Made by a program: the position numbers and the translations under genes. The notes beneath the pieces were generated by a model. That model saw only the letters and a program-made list of their open reading frames with translations, ran no database searches and had not been told where the DNA came from. From contig JAJYNP010000051.1 in NCBI GenBank assembly GCA_021786265.1, positions 1 to 64,000 of the forward strand: a stretch of 64,000 nucleotides of DNA. Direction: 5' to 3'. Origin of the DNA: Chloroflexota bacterium. GTDB lineage: Bacteria > Chloroflexota > Limnocylindria > Limnocylindrales > CSP1-4. Below, piece by piece: positions 15,920 through 24,186 of this stretch; positions within the stretch are counted from its first letter, which is position 1; every line of letters starts with the position of its first letter.

Positions 15920-16990
15920 TTGGAACAGAAGCGCCGACGCGCAACGATCGAGCAAGTCGCCAAGCTGGCCGGCGTGTCGATCACGACAGTCTCCAACGTT
16001 CTCAACAACCGCACGGACGCCATGCGGCCTGCAACGCGGGTTCGTGTGCTGGAGGCTGCGCGTGCACTTGGCTACCACCCGAGCCAGGTAGCCCGCAGCC
16101 TGGCCATACGGCAGACGGCGACGATCGGCCTCGTCATCGCGGAGATCGCCACGCCGCTGTTCTTCAGCGCTGTGAGCGTCATCGAGCGGGTGGCGCGGCA
16201 GTCCAACTACAACGTCCTGCTCTGCCATGCGTCCACGGCCGACGAGGAACAGAACGCGCTCGATCTCCTGCAGGAGAAAGAAGTCGAAGGCGTCATCCTC
16301 CTGTCGACGTCGGACTACCGCGATGACAGCCTGCTCGACAGGTTGGCCAGCTCCATTCCGGTGGTGAGCATCAACCGTTCGGGCAGCGGAGGAGCCTTCG
16401 ACCGGATCACCTGGGACAACACGCAAGGGATCGCCTCCGCGGTCCGGCATCTCCATCGCCTGGGCCACCGACGGATCGCCTTCCTGCGTGGTCCCTCCGA
16501 CCGGAAGGGAACCGATGAACGTTTCCAGGGCTACCGGTTCGGCCTGGCTGAATGCGGGCTCGCGTTCATCGACGAGTATGTGGCTGCAGCCGACTACACG
16601 GCAGGTCCGGCCGATTGGCAGGCGGCCACGGAGCAGCTGCTGTCCGTGCCGACCCCACCGACGGCGGTCATCGCCTCGGACGACAGCGTGGCTGCCGTTG
16701 TGATGCGGACGGTGCAGAGCCGGGGCCTTCGTGTCCCGGGAGATGTGGCCGTCGTGGGGGTGGATGATCAGCCCTTTGCCCCGCTCCTGATGCCTGCACT
16801 CACGACGGTGCGCCTGCCGATCCAGGAGGCAGGTCAGCAGGCGATCACGCTCCTGTTCGAGCGGCTCCGTGACAGCTCCCGGGGGCCCGCTCGCGTGATG
16901 CTTCCGACAACGCTGGTCGTGCGCGAGTCCTGCGGGGCGGCACAGATGCGCACCGAGTCGGAGATCGCATGGCACGTCGGATCGGCATGA
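15920..16990 (+). CDS. LacI-family transcriptional regulator
   Basis: This 356-residue repressor-type regulator has an N-terminal HTH TIEQVAKLAGVSITTVSNVLNN and a hinge region GYHPSQVARSLAIRQT. A periplasmic-binding-like sensor domain starts at ATIGLVIAEIATPLFFSAV and includes AVIASDDSVAAVVM and VAVVGVDDQPFAPLLMPALTTV. The start is taken as TTG 15920 (read LEQKRRRATIEQVA), which puts the HTH at the usual distance from the N terminus and has GGTGG upstream. An in-frame TTG at 15848 would collide with the promoter. It lies between two divergent-facing catabolic operons that share operator-like boxes, so its effector is probably an amino-sugar or sugar-acid intermediate. Confidence 0.9.
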   Translation: MEQKRRRATIEQVAKLAGVSITTVSNVLNNRTDAMRPATRVRVLEAARALGYHPSQVARSLAIRQTATIGLVIAEIATPLFFSAVSVIERVARQSNYNVLLCHASTADEEQNALDLLQEKEVEGVILLSTSDYRDDSLLDRLASSIPVVSINRSGSGGAFDRITWDNTQGIASAVRHLHRLGHRRIAFLRGPSDRKGTDERFQGYRFGLAECGLAFIDEYVAAADYTAGPADWQAATEQLLSVPTPPTAVIASDDSVAAVVMRTVQSRGLRVPGDVAVVGVDDQPFAPLLMPALTTVRLPIQEAGQQAITLLFERLRDSSRGPARVMLPTTLVVRESCGAAQMRTESEIAWHVGSA

Positions 16991-17287
16991 GCGATCTCGC
17001 GCCGCACCTCGGGCGGTAGCCCGGGCCACGGCCACGTGCGGCACCAGCGACGGACCCCACCTCCGCGTGCCGTGGATGTGGGCGTTGGATGCATGCCGCG
17101 ATATGCCCGCGCCGCCGCCAAGCGCGAGCCGGCCACGCGACTGCGAGGTCGCGGGCGCATCGCCTGACAACCGTGCCCCGGAAGCGACGGACGAGGTCAC
17201 CCGCGCTGGGGCGCCACCAGGTCGACTTCCCCGACCACCGGTCAGGGCACCGCTCCCGCCCGTCCACGATCTGTGCGACCGCGTCGG
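16991..17287. other. convergent intergenic region, nothing recognised
   Basis: These 297 bases separate the 3' ends of the LacI-type gene and nagB. I see no gene, no strong terminator hairpin with a T-run and no repeat. Confidence 0.5.
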
Positions 17288-18130
17288 TCAGGCACCCCAT
17301 AGGCCATGCTCTCCGCCGACAGTTGCGGTAGAGGCAGGGGCCGGCCCTGGCCAGTCGGGCAGGAGGTTGGAGAGCGCCGCCTGGTCGACGTAGACCCGGA
17401 CATCAGGGTGCCGCCTCAGGAAGCTCGCCGGGCAGTCCCGGGAGACCGGTCCATCCAGCATGGCGGCGACGGCTGCCGCCTTGCGAACGCCGGTCACGAG
17501 CACGGCCACGTGCCGCGCGGTGAAGATCCGCGGAATGGTGACCGTCATGGCCTGCCGCGGCACCTGCTCCACGCACTCAAAGGCTCCGTCATGCACCTGC
17601 TGGTGCCGGCTCACGGAGTCCAGGGGCACGACCTTGACCATGAGTGAGTCGTCGAAGTCGGCGACGGCCGGATCGTTGAACGCGAGGTGCCCGTTCTCGC
17701 CCACGCCCAGAAACGCGATGTCGATCGTCGCCCCGGCGAGCAGGCCGGCGTATCGGGCACATTCGGCCTCGCCGTTGTCGGATGCGCAGTTCAGCAGGGC
17801 AACGCTGCCCGGATCCACGGCGCCAAATAGCCGGTGCCGCAGCCATTGGCCGAACGACGCCGGGTGCCCGATCGGCAGGCCAACGTACTCGTCGAGCTGG
17901 AAGGCGTCGATGCGCGACCAGGCAATCCCCGCCTCGGCGCGTAACCGTCCCAGGAACGCCTCCTGGCTCAACGCCGCAGCGAACAGTGCTCGGACCCTCG
18001 GTTGCCTCCGCAGCAGCTCCCGAAGTAACGAGGCCGCCCCGGCCGCCGCCGCCCCGGCAGCGCCGTCCGCCGTGGCCGCCGCGATCACCGTCAGTCGATC
18101 ACCCACCTGGCTACGTCCCTCTGCCGTCAC
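17288..18130 (-). CDS. nagB: glucosamine-6-phosphate deaminase
   Basis: This 280-residue enzyme converts glucosamine-6-phosphate to fructose-6-phosphate and ammonia. Motifs are FQLDEYVGLPIGHPASFGQWL (the DEY catalytic loop), IDIAFLGVGENGHLAFNDP (active-site Asp/His region) and VPRQAMTVTIPRIFTARHVAVLVTG. The N terminus, with ADGAAGAAAAGAASLL, replaces the usual SxxVAE helix. The GTG start at 18130 overlaps the nagA stop (GTGA). It is the last gene of the nine-gene amino-sugar operon. Confidence 0.9.
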   Translation of the reverse strand: MTAEGRSQVGDRLTVIAAATADGAAGAAAAGAASLLRELLRRQPRVRALFAAALSQEAFLGRLRAEAGIAWSRIDAFQLDEYVGLPIGHPASFGQWLRHRLFGAVDPGSVALLNCASDNGEAECARYAGLLAGATIDIAFLGVGENGHLAFNDPAVADFDDSLMVKVVPLDSVSRHQQVHDGAFECVEQVPRQAMTVTIPRIFTARHVAVLVTGVRKAAAVAAMLDGPVSRDCPASFLRRHPDVRVYVDQAALSNLLPDWPGPAPASTATVGGEHGLWGA

Positions 18131-19374
18131 GGTTCTGCCCCAACTGCGAGGGCGGTCGCTGTCGACCGCTGAAAGACCGTCGTCCCTGCGACGACCGTCT
18201 GTTCCACCTGGACGTCGCCGGTCTCCGGCTGGATTCGAAACGCGACGAGATCCGCCGTCCCGCCCTCGCGGAGGTACCCGCTGCTGCCGACACGGTCCGG
18301 TGGGAGCAGCGCCGCCGGGTTGGACGTCGAGAGCCGGACGGCATCGGCGAGCGAGAGCCCGGCATGTCGCATGACCAAGGCGATCGACTGCTCCACCGTC
18401 ACGGTGGAGCCGGCCAGGTACGAGGTTCCCGCCAGCACGAGCCGCCCATCCGGGGTCAGCTCCAGTTCGGTGCCAAACCCCCGGTACCGCCCCGGGGGCA
18501 TGCCGGCGAGCGCGACGGCATCGCTGACCGCGATGCTCCTGGCCGTGCCTTTGGCCCGCAGCATGCTTCGGACCACCGCCCCCGGGAGATGCCGCCCGTC
18601 GAGGATGAAGGTCGCGGCGAGGCGGTCTTCCGCAAGCTGCTCCCAGATGTAGTTGGGGTGGCGCTGGATCGACGCGTGCGCGCCGTTCCCCAGGTGCGTG
18701 GACAGCGAGGCGCCGGCCTCGACCGCCGCACGGATCTGGCCAGCGGTCGCGCCCGTGTGCCCGACCGAGACGACGATGCCCTCCGAGGACAGCGCGTCGA
18801 TGTAGTCGAGCGCACCGGGCAGTTCCGGGGCCAGGGTCACGATGCCGATGAGGCCGGTGGCAGCCGCCTGCCAGCGTCGGTACTCCGCGAGGTCCGGGGG
18901 ACGAACGTGGACCAGCGGATGGACGCCGCGTGGGCCGTCTTCGCTCGAGATGTGTGGCCCCTCGACGTGGATCGCCACGATCGAATGGGCAACGAGCGTG
19001 TCGAGCCTGCGGGCCGCGGCGACCAGCTCCAGGCACCGCAGCATGTTGTCCTCGGAGTCGGTGCAGATGGTCGGGCAGAGGCGCGTCACTCCGTGGTTCC
19101 ACAGCGCCCGAACCGCAGCCACCACCTCGGCCGGATCGCTGCCTGCGGTGTTGAAGTCGTGGCCACCGTAGCCGTTGACCTGAAGGTCGATCAGCCCGGC
19201 CGAGACCCACACGGGAGGGGCCGTGTCGGTCGACTCGATGCTGGTGACGGTTCCTCCCTGCCATCGAATGCAGACCGGGATCCCCGACTCGGCGAGATAC
19301 CCTTCGATCGAGTGCGTCGGTGACGGAACGGCGCTTGTGCCGGATGCCGCTGCGCCCCGAGGTCGGTCGTGCAT
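18127..19374 (-). CDS. nagA: N-acetylglucosamine-6-phosphate deacetylase
   Basis: This 415-residue amidohydrolase removes acetate from GlcNAc-6-phosphate. It has VSAGLIDLQVNGYGGHDFN, the metal ligand Glu in AIHVEGPHIS, VVSVGHTGATAGQI, STHLGNGAHASIQRHPNY (usually HLFNAM) and the catalytic Asp in IAVSDAVALAGMPPG. The unusual HLGNGAH variant suggests a distinct subgroup, so the substrate could be a related N-acetyl-hexosamine phosphate. The ATG at 19374 overlaps the stop of the SIS gene (TGATG). No GlcNAc kinase or PTS gene accompanies it. Confidence 0.88.
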   Translation of the reverse strand: MHDRPRGAAASGTSAVPSPTHSIEGYLAESGIPVCIRWQGGTVTSIESTDTAPPVWVSAGLIDLQVNGYGGHDFNTAGSDPAEVVAAVRALWNHGVTRLCPTICTDSEDNMLRCLELVAAARRLDTLVAHSIVAIHVEGPHISSEDGPRGVHPLVHVRPPDLAEYRRWQAAATGLIGIVTLAPELPGALDYIDALSSEGIVVSVGHTGATAGQIRAAVEAGASLSTHLGNGAHASIQRHPNYIWEQLAEDRLAATFILDGRHLPGAVVRSMLRAKGTARSIAVSDAVALAGMPPGRYRGFGTELELTPDGRLVLAGTSYLAGSTVTVEQSIALVMRHAGLSLADAVRLSTSNPAALLPPDRVGSSGYLREGGTADLVAFRIQPETGDVQVEQTVVAGTTVFQRSTATALAVGAEP

Positions 19375-20126
19375 CACAGCTTCCGGACCCGCGATGCGTA
19401 CTGCGCCAGCAGGCTCTTGTTCGCCTCGTCGCCGCCGGGGCTGTTGCCACTCCTCCAGACCGGAACGGCTTCGCCGTGCCGCACCAGCTCGGCACCCGTC
19501 TCCATCATCAGCGCGTTAAGGACGAACGCGTTGGCGAAGGTGGACGTCGCACCCATTCGCTCCTCCACTCCCGGCACGCGCACGACGGCGTCACCCATCG
19601 GGACCTTGGAGTCGATGACGATGTCGGCGAGGTCGCAGAGGTTGCGCCGACTCGGGTGCCGTGCCGGATGATCCGGTGGCAGCGCGCGCTGGAGCGAGAC
19701 CGAGGTCACAGCCACGGACGTGATCTCGTGGTCGCGGCAGTACTGTGCCGCGTCCACGGTGGCAGCGTTGATGCCGTAGGCATTGACGATGACGAGCAGC
19801 TCGCCCGGCGCAAGCCCCCACGAGGCGAGGATCGCTTGCGCGTAGCCCGGGACTCGCTCGATGGCCGTCGACCGGCGCGCCCCGGACATCAGCGCGAACC
19901 CTTCATCGAGCACACCGTCCATGACGGCAAGCCCGCCCGCGCGCCAGAGCGATTCCTCGACGGCCATCATCGAGTGGGAGCCGGTGCCCAGCACGTGGAC
20001 CAGTCGACCATCCCGGATCTGCGCGGCCATCGCTCGCGCCGCACGCGTGATCGAATCGTGCTCTTCCGTGGCGATGCGCGCGACGAGATCCGCAAGGTCG
20101 TTCGAGTACGTTTCCAGGAGCGTCAT
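19374..20126 (-). CDS. SIS-domain sugar isomerase-like protein (UPF0309 type)
   Basis: This 250-residue SIS-fold protein begins MTLLETYSNDLADLVARI. Motifs include HVLGTGSHSMMAVEESLWRAGG, GELLVIVNAYGINAATVDAAQ, DIVIDSKVPMGDAVVRVPG and GATSTFANAFVLNALM. All match the UPF0309 family of phosphosugar-binding proteins found in amino-sugar loci. Its reaction is unknown; isomerisation or sensing of a sugar phosphate is likely. The ATG at 20126 is chosen because AGAGGA lies seven bases before it; an upstream ATG at 20156 is also in frame. It is translationally linked to nagA. Confidence 0.82.
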   Translation of the reverse strand: MTLLETYSNDLADLVARIATEEHDSITRAARAMAAQIRDGRLVHVLGTGSHSMMAVEESLWRAGGLAVMDGVLDEGFALMSGARRSTAIERVPGYAQAILASWGLAPGELLVIVNAYGINAATVDAAQYCRDHEITSVAVTSVSLQRALPPDHPARHPSRRNLCDLADIVIDSKVPMGDAVVRVPGVEERMGATSTFANAFVLNALMMETGAELVRHGEAVPVWRSGNSPGGDEANKSLLAQYASRVRKL

Positions 20127-20152
20127 CGTCGATTCCTCTGTTTCCTCATGCG

Positions 20153-20347
20153 TCATCGCACATCGTCGAGGTGACGCGCGCGTCGGAGCACGGCCGCCGA
20201 GGTCCCGCGCAGGTTCGATCGAGCCCGGTCACCGGCTTCAGCCACGGCCGCTCGAACCTCCGGAAGCCCTGCGAGGCTGGCAACGAAAACCACTGTGTCT
20301 TCTGCTCCCTCCACACCAGGCGCCGGGTCGTTCTGCCGGTCGGGCAA
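20153..20347 (-). CDS. uncertain small ORF between dppF-like and SIS genes
   Basis: A TTG-start frame of 64 residues (PDRQNDPAPGVEGAEDT..., Ala/Arg-rich C-terminal half) fills the gap after the ABC ATPase gene. Its TGA overlaps an upstream ATG of the SIS frame. No family is recognised and no ribosome site is obvious. It may be a real short protein, a remnant, or merely an open frame in GC-rich DNA. Confidence 0.25.
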   Translation of the reverse strand: MPDRQNDPAPGVEGAEDTVVFVASLAGLPEVRAAVAEAGDRARSNLRGTSAAVLRRARHLDDVR

Positions 20348-20348
20348 T

Positions 20349-21281
20349 TCACCGTGCCTTCTCGATGTCCAACATGTCGCGCGGATCCTCGCGCGCCACC
20401 CAGTGATCAGCGCCGACCTCGTCGAACATCACGGGCTCGGGGTGCGTGCCGGCACGCCACACTGGACTCGGGAGATCGGCGCCGCCGGCCTCGAGGCGAC
20501 GGCGCCTCGCCGGATCCGGTATCGGGACCGCTTCCATCAGCGTTTGCGTGTACGGGTGACGCGGGTTCTCGAAGACGGCCCGTCTCGAGCCGTACTCGAC
20601 CACCTGGCCCAGGCAGAGCACCGCCACGCGATGCGCCATCCTCTCCACCACCCCCAGGTCGTGACTGATGAACAGCAGCGAGACCCGGAACGCCTCCTGC
20701 AGGTCGAGCAGCAGGTTCACGATGCTTGCCTGGATCGACACGTCGAGCGCAGAGGTCGGCTCGTCGGCCACGATCAGCCTCGGCTGCAGGGCCATCGCTC
20801 GAGCGATGCAGATCCGTTGCCGTTGGCCCCCCGAGAACTCGTGGGGGAACCGGTCGACATCCGCGCGGCTCAGGCCGACCATCTCGAAGAGCCCGGCCAC
20901 GCGCTCGCGCGTTTCCGGGCGCGGATACGCGCGATGGATCCGCAGGGGCTCGCTGACCGAGAAGCCAACCGTCTCCCGCGGATTCAGACTGCCGAACGGG
21001 TCCTGCGACACGAGCCCGAGGTCGCGCCGGGCCCTGCGCAGCTCCCGCCCGCGCAGGGCCGTGATGTCCCTGCCGTCGAACTCCACGCTGCCCGCATCAG
21101 GGGAGGTGAGCCCCAGAACGACACGGCCGAGCGTGGTCTTGCCGCAGCCGCTCTCCCCCACGACGCCGAGCGTCTCGCCGGCGCGCAGCTGCAGGCTCAC
21201 GCCCGCGAGCGCAAAGAGCACGTTGCCGCCGGGCAACCTGTACCGTTTCGTCACCCCACGGACGTCAAGGAGCACGCTCAT
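20349..21281 (-). CDS. peptide/oligosaccharide ABC transporter ATPase (DppF type)
   Basis: This 310-residue ATPase has Walker A GVVGESGCGKTTLGR, the Q loop SQDPFGSLNPRETVGF, signature FSGGQRQRICIARAM, Walker B LIVADEPTSALD and switch His FISHDLGVVERMAHR. The C-terminal VFENPRHPYTQTLMEAVP is the oligopeptide-type regulatory extension. The final 25 residues, through DHWVAREDPRDMLDIEKAR, are unusually extended. It pairs with the DppD-type ATPase upstream through an ATGA overlap and energises import. Confidence 0.9.
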   Translation of the reverse strand: MSVLLDVRGVTKRYRLPGGNVLFALAGVSLQLRAGETLGVVGESGCGKTTLGRVVLGLTSPDAGSVEFDGRDITALRGRELRRARRDLGLVSQDPFGSLNPRETVGFSVSEPLRIHRAYPRPETRERVAGLFEMVGLSRADVDRFPHEFSGGQRQRICIARAMALQPRLIVADEPTSALDVSIQASIVNLLLDLQEAFRVSLLFISHDLGVVERMAHRVAVLCLGQVVEYGSRRAVFENPRHPYTQTLMEAVPIPDPARRRRLEAGGADLPSPVWRAGTHPEPVMFDEVGADHWVAREDPRDMLDIEKAR

Positions 21282-22126
21282 GCGCCGGCACCGATACTGA
21301 ACCGCATGGGTCCATCCCGGCCCGCCATGCTGCCGAGACGAGGAACGGCCGCAAGCAGGGTTCGCGTGTACGCGGCCTCAGGCTCGCGGAATATCCGCTC
21401 GACCGGACCCTCCTCGACGATGCGTGCCCGCTGCATGACCATGACGCGGTCGGCGATCTGGGCGACCACGCCCATGTTGTGGCTGATGAACAGGACGGCC
21501 ATCGCGAACTCTTCCTGCAGCACCTGCATCAGGCCCAGTACCTGCTCCTGGATGGTCACGTCCAGGGCGGTGGTCGGTTCATCGGCGATGAGCACCTTCG
21601 GCTCGCAGGCGAGCGCCATGGCGATCACGACCCGTTGCCGCATGCCCCCCGACAGCTCATGGGGGTACTGCCGCACGACACGACGTGCGTCGGGAATCCG
21701 CACCCGGGTCAGCATCTCGGTCGCGCCCTTCAGCGCGTCCCGCCGGCTCAGCTTCCTGTGTATCCGGAGGACCTCTGCCACCTGGTCGCCGATGCTCAGG
21801 ACCGGATTGAGCGAGGCAAGCGGATCCTGGAAGATCATCGAGATCTCCCGCCCCCGAATCGATCGCATCTCCCGCCTGGACAGCTGCGTGAGGTCGACCT
21901 TCCCTCGGTCGGCCCGAAGGAGAACGCGTCCACCGGTGATCTCCGCGCCTGGCACCAGATCGATGAGCCGCATGATCGAAAGCGCCGTCACCGACTTGCC
22001 CGAGCCGGACTCGCCGACAAGTGCGAGCGTCTCGTGCGGGGCCAGATCGAACGACACGTCGTCCACCACGGTCGTGTCACCGAACACGACGGACAGGCTG
22101 CGAACCTGCAGAACGGCGCCGTTCAT
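21278..22126 (-). CDS. peptide/oligosaccharide ABC transporter ATPase (DppD type)
   Basis: This 282-residue partner ATPase has Walker A ALVGESGSGKSVTALSIM, IFQDPLASLNPVLSIGDQ, signature LSGGMRQRVVIAMALA, Walker B VLIADEPTTALD and FISHNMGVVAQIADR. It is about 40 residues shorter than typical DppD: the C-terminal part ends soon after YTRTLLAAVPRLGS and lacks the Cys-rich motif that can bind Fe-S in some members. ATGA overlaps link it to both neighbours. Confidence 0.9.
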   Translation of the reverse strand: MNGAVLQVRSLSVVFGDTTVVDDVSFDLAPHETLALVGESGSGKSVTALSIMRLIDLVPGAEITGGRVLLRADRGKVDLTQLSRREMRSIRGREISMIFQDPLASLNPVLSIGDQVAEVLRIHRKLSRRDALKGATEMLTRVRIPDARRVVRQYPHELSGGMRQRVVIAMALACEPKVLIADEPTTALDVTIQEQVLGLMQVLQEEFAMAVLFISHNMGVVAQIADRVMVMQRARIVEEGPVERIFREPEAAYTRTLLAAVPRLGSMAGRDGPMRFSIGAGA

Positions 22127-23007
22127 GACTGCCTGAGTCGCGGATTGAGGGCGTCATTCAGCCCATCGGCGAGCAGGCCCACTCCGAGAACCGTCACGAA
22201 GATCGCCAGGCCGGCAAACGTCGTGGGCCAGGGGTCGTAGAGCAGGGCCGACCGGTTGAAAGCCAGCATCAATCCCCAGCTTGGCTGGTTGGGATCGACG
22301 AGCCCAACGAAGCTGAGTCCGGCTGCGACGAGGATCGCGCCTGCAACGGCGAGGCTCGCCATGACCAGCAGGGGTGACAGGGCGTTGGGCAGGATCACGC
22401 GCCACATCAGGTAGGAGTCGCTGGCCCCCACGACGCGCGCCGACGTCACGAAGTCCAGCTCCCGCAGCCGCAGGAACTCGGCCCTGGCGACCCGCGCCGT
22501 CATGGGCCAGCTCAGGGCCCCGATCACTGCCGCGATGTTGAGATCCGTGGCTGGCACGAACGCGAGAATCGCGATCGCGAACAGGATCAGGGGAATCACC
22601 AGGACCAGTTCGGTCACTCGCATCAGGATCGCGTCGATCCAGCCGCCGAAGAACCCTGCGAGACCTCCCACGGTGGTCCCCACGAGCACGCTGATTGCCG
22701 CCGCGAGCACCCCGACGGCCAGGGTGGGCGGCCCGCCGACGAGCAGTTGCGCGAGCGTGTCGCGCCCCACGGAGTCGGTTCCGAGCAGGGGCGCACCGGG
22801 AGTGAGCGGAGGGATGAGCGGCGCCGCCACCCTGGCGTCCGCATGGCCGCCGTACAAGAACGGCCCTGCCGCCGAACCGAGGAGCACCAGTCCGAGAAGG
22901 ATCAGCCCCGCGAGTGCCGCGCGGTCGGTCACGATCGAACGAACGACCGCAACCGTGCGACCGCGAGCGCCCCACCGCCTGCCGGCTTCCACGTCCGCCG
23001 CGCTCAT
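22123..23007 (-). CDS. ABC transporter permease (DppC type)
   Basis: This 294-residue inner-membrane permease has an N-terminal helix near 30-50, then LLGTDSVGRDTLAQLLVGG, five further helices and the ATPase-coupling EAA-like loop REFLRLRELDFVTSARVVGAS with PNALSPLLVMASL. The ATG at 23007 overlaps the stop of the DppB-type gene (ATGA). The long open frame upstream is antisense-like noise. Confidence 0.9.
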   Translation of the reverse strand: MSAADVEAGRRWGARGRTVAVVRSIVTDRAALAGLILLGLVLLGSAAGPFLYGGHADARVAAPLIPPLTPGAPLLGTDSVGRDTLAQLLVGGPPTLAVGVLAAAISVLVGTTVGGLAGFFGGWIDAILMRVTELVLVIPLILFAIAILAFVPATDLNIAAVIGALSWPMTARVARAEFLRLRELDFVTSARVVGASDSYLMWRVILPNALSPLLVMASLAVAGAILVAAGLSFVGLVDPNQPSWGLMLAFNRSALLYDPWPTTFAGLAIFVTVLGVGLLADGLNDALNPRLRQS

Positions 23008-23990
23008 CTGGACGACGTCGCCCCGACCCGGATCCTGGGGTCCACGACGCCGTACAGGGCGTCTGTGACGAAGTTGGCCACGATCACGGCCGCGGAGCCG
23101 ATGACGAAGATGCCGACCAGGAGCGGTGTGTCGCGAGATGACACGCCCTGCAGCGCGAGCGGGCCGATCCCCGGCCACGAGAAAACGGTCTCCACCAGTA
23201 TGGCGCCGGACACCATCGTCCCGACCTGCAGGCCGGCCAGGGTCAGTACCGGCAGCAACGCGTTTCGCAGCGCATGCCTGAAGACGACCGACAGATCGCT
23301 GGCCCCTTTGGCATGCGCAGTCCTGATGTAGTCGGAGTGCATGACCTCGAGCATGCTCGCGCGTGCCGTCCTCGCGTACGTTCCGACCCAGGCAAGCGTG
23401 AGAGTCATAGCCGGAAGGGTCAGATGCGCCACCAGGTCTCCCAGCTGATTCAGGAACCCGGTCGGCGGAATGGCGGAGGTCATCCCGGAAACCGGGAACA
23501 CCCGGATGGCCGAGGCGAACACGACCAGCAGCACGATGGCGATCCAGAAGGGGGGCGCCGAGTAGCCCGCGATCGACAGGATCGTCACCACCCGACTGAC
23601 CGCGCCGCGCGGGTTCTGCGCGGCGATGACGCCGGCCAGGGTGCCCACGACGGAAGACAGCACGAAGGCGGTGAGCGCGAGGATGATCGTGTTCAGCAGC
23701 GCTCCCAGCACCAGCCCCGTCACCGACCGGCCGTAATAGAACGAGACACCGAAATTCCCTTGCAGGACCTGCAGAAACCAGGTTGCCGCCTGGATGTACC
23801 ACGGCCGATCCAGTCCGAACTGATGCGTCAGCTCTGCCTGCATCTGTGGCGACAGCGACGCACCGGAGGCTCCCTCGATGGCGGTGATCGGTCCGCCGGG
23901 CGCCAGGTAGAGCAGCAGGTACGAGAGCACGACGACAGCAACAATGAGAACCACGGCGTTTGCCAGGCCCCCGGCGATCCTGCGGACCAT
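23004..23990 (-). CDS. ABC transporter permease (DppB type)
   Basis: This 328-residue permease has six predicted helices. The N-terminal ALVNAVVLIVAVV-like helix precedes a periplasmic segment with AELTHQFGLDRPWYIQAATW. The coupling loop contains ARTARASMLEVMHSDYIRTAHAKGAS and RHALRNALLPVLTL. It forms the membrane channel with the DppC-type protein. AGGTAGG lies upstream of the ATG. A 196-base gap separates it from the binding-protein gene, a common spot for RNA processing; I see no gene there. Confidence 0.9.
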   Translation of the reverse strand: MVRRIAGGLANAVVLIVAVVVLSYLLLYLAPGGPITAIEGASGASLSPQMQAELTHQFGLDRPWYIQAATWFLQVLQGNFGVSFYYGRSVTGLVLGALLNTIILALTAFVLSSVVGTLAGVIAAQNPRGAVSRVVTILSIAGYSAPPFWIAIVLLVVFASAIRVFPVSGMTSAIPPTGFLNQLGDLVAHLTLPAMTLTLAWVGTYARTARASMLEVMHSDYIRTAHAKGASDLSVVFRHALRNALLPVLTLAGLQVGTMVSGAILVETVFSWPGIGPLALQGVSSRDTPLLVGIFVIGSAAVIVANFVTDALYGVVDPRIRVGATSSR

Positions 23991-24186
23991 GTGCTACCTA
24001 CCTGCGCCCGCTGACGGGCAGCGTCCGCTGCGCAAACGACACATCACTGGGCAGCGGGTCGCGATCGGACGCCTCGCCCGGAGAGCGGTCCAATCGTGCC
24101 GCGGCATGGGGTGGCAGCCGACTGACGACCCGGTGACGCGATGTCCCACGGATGGCCGCCGGCCGCCTCCCGATGCCGTGCACACG

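Noticed and set aside
20295..22136. A 613-codon plus-strand open frame opposite the ABC ATPases
   Set aside because: Both ATPases on the minus strand have intact Walker and signature motifs; the plus frame is its mirror artefact.
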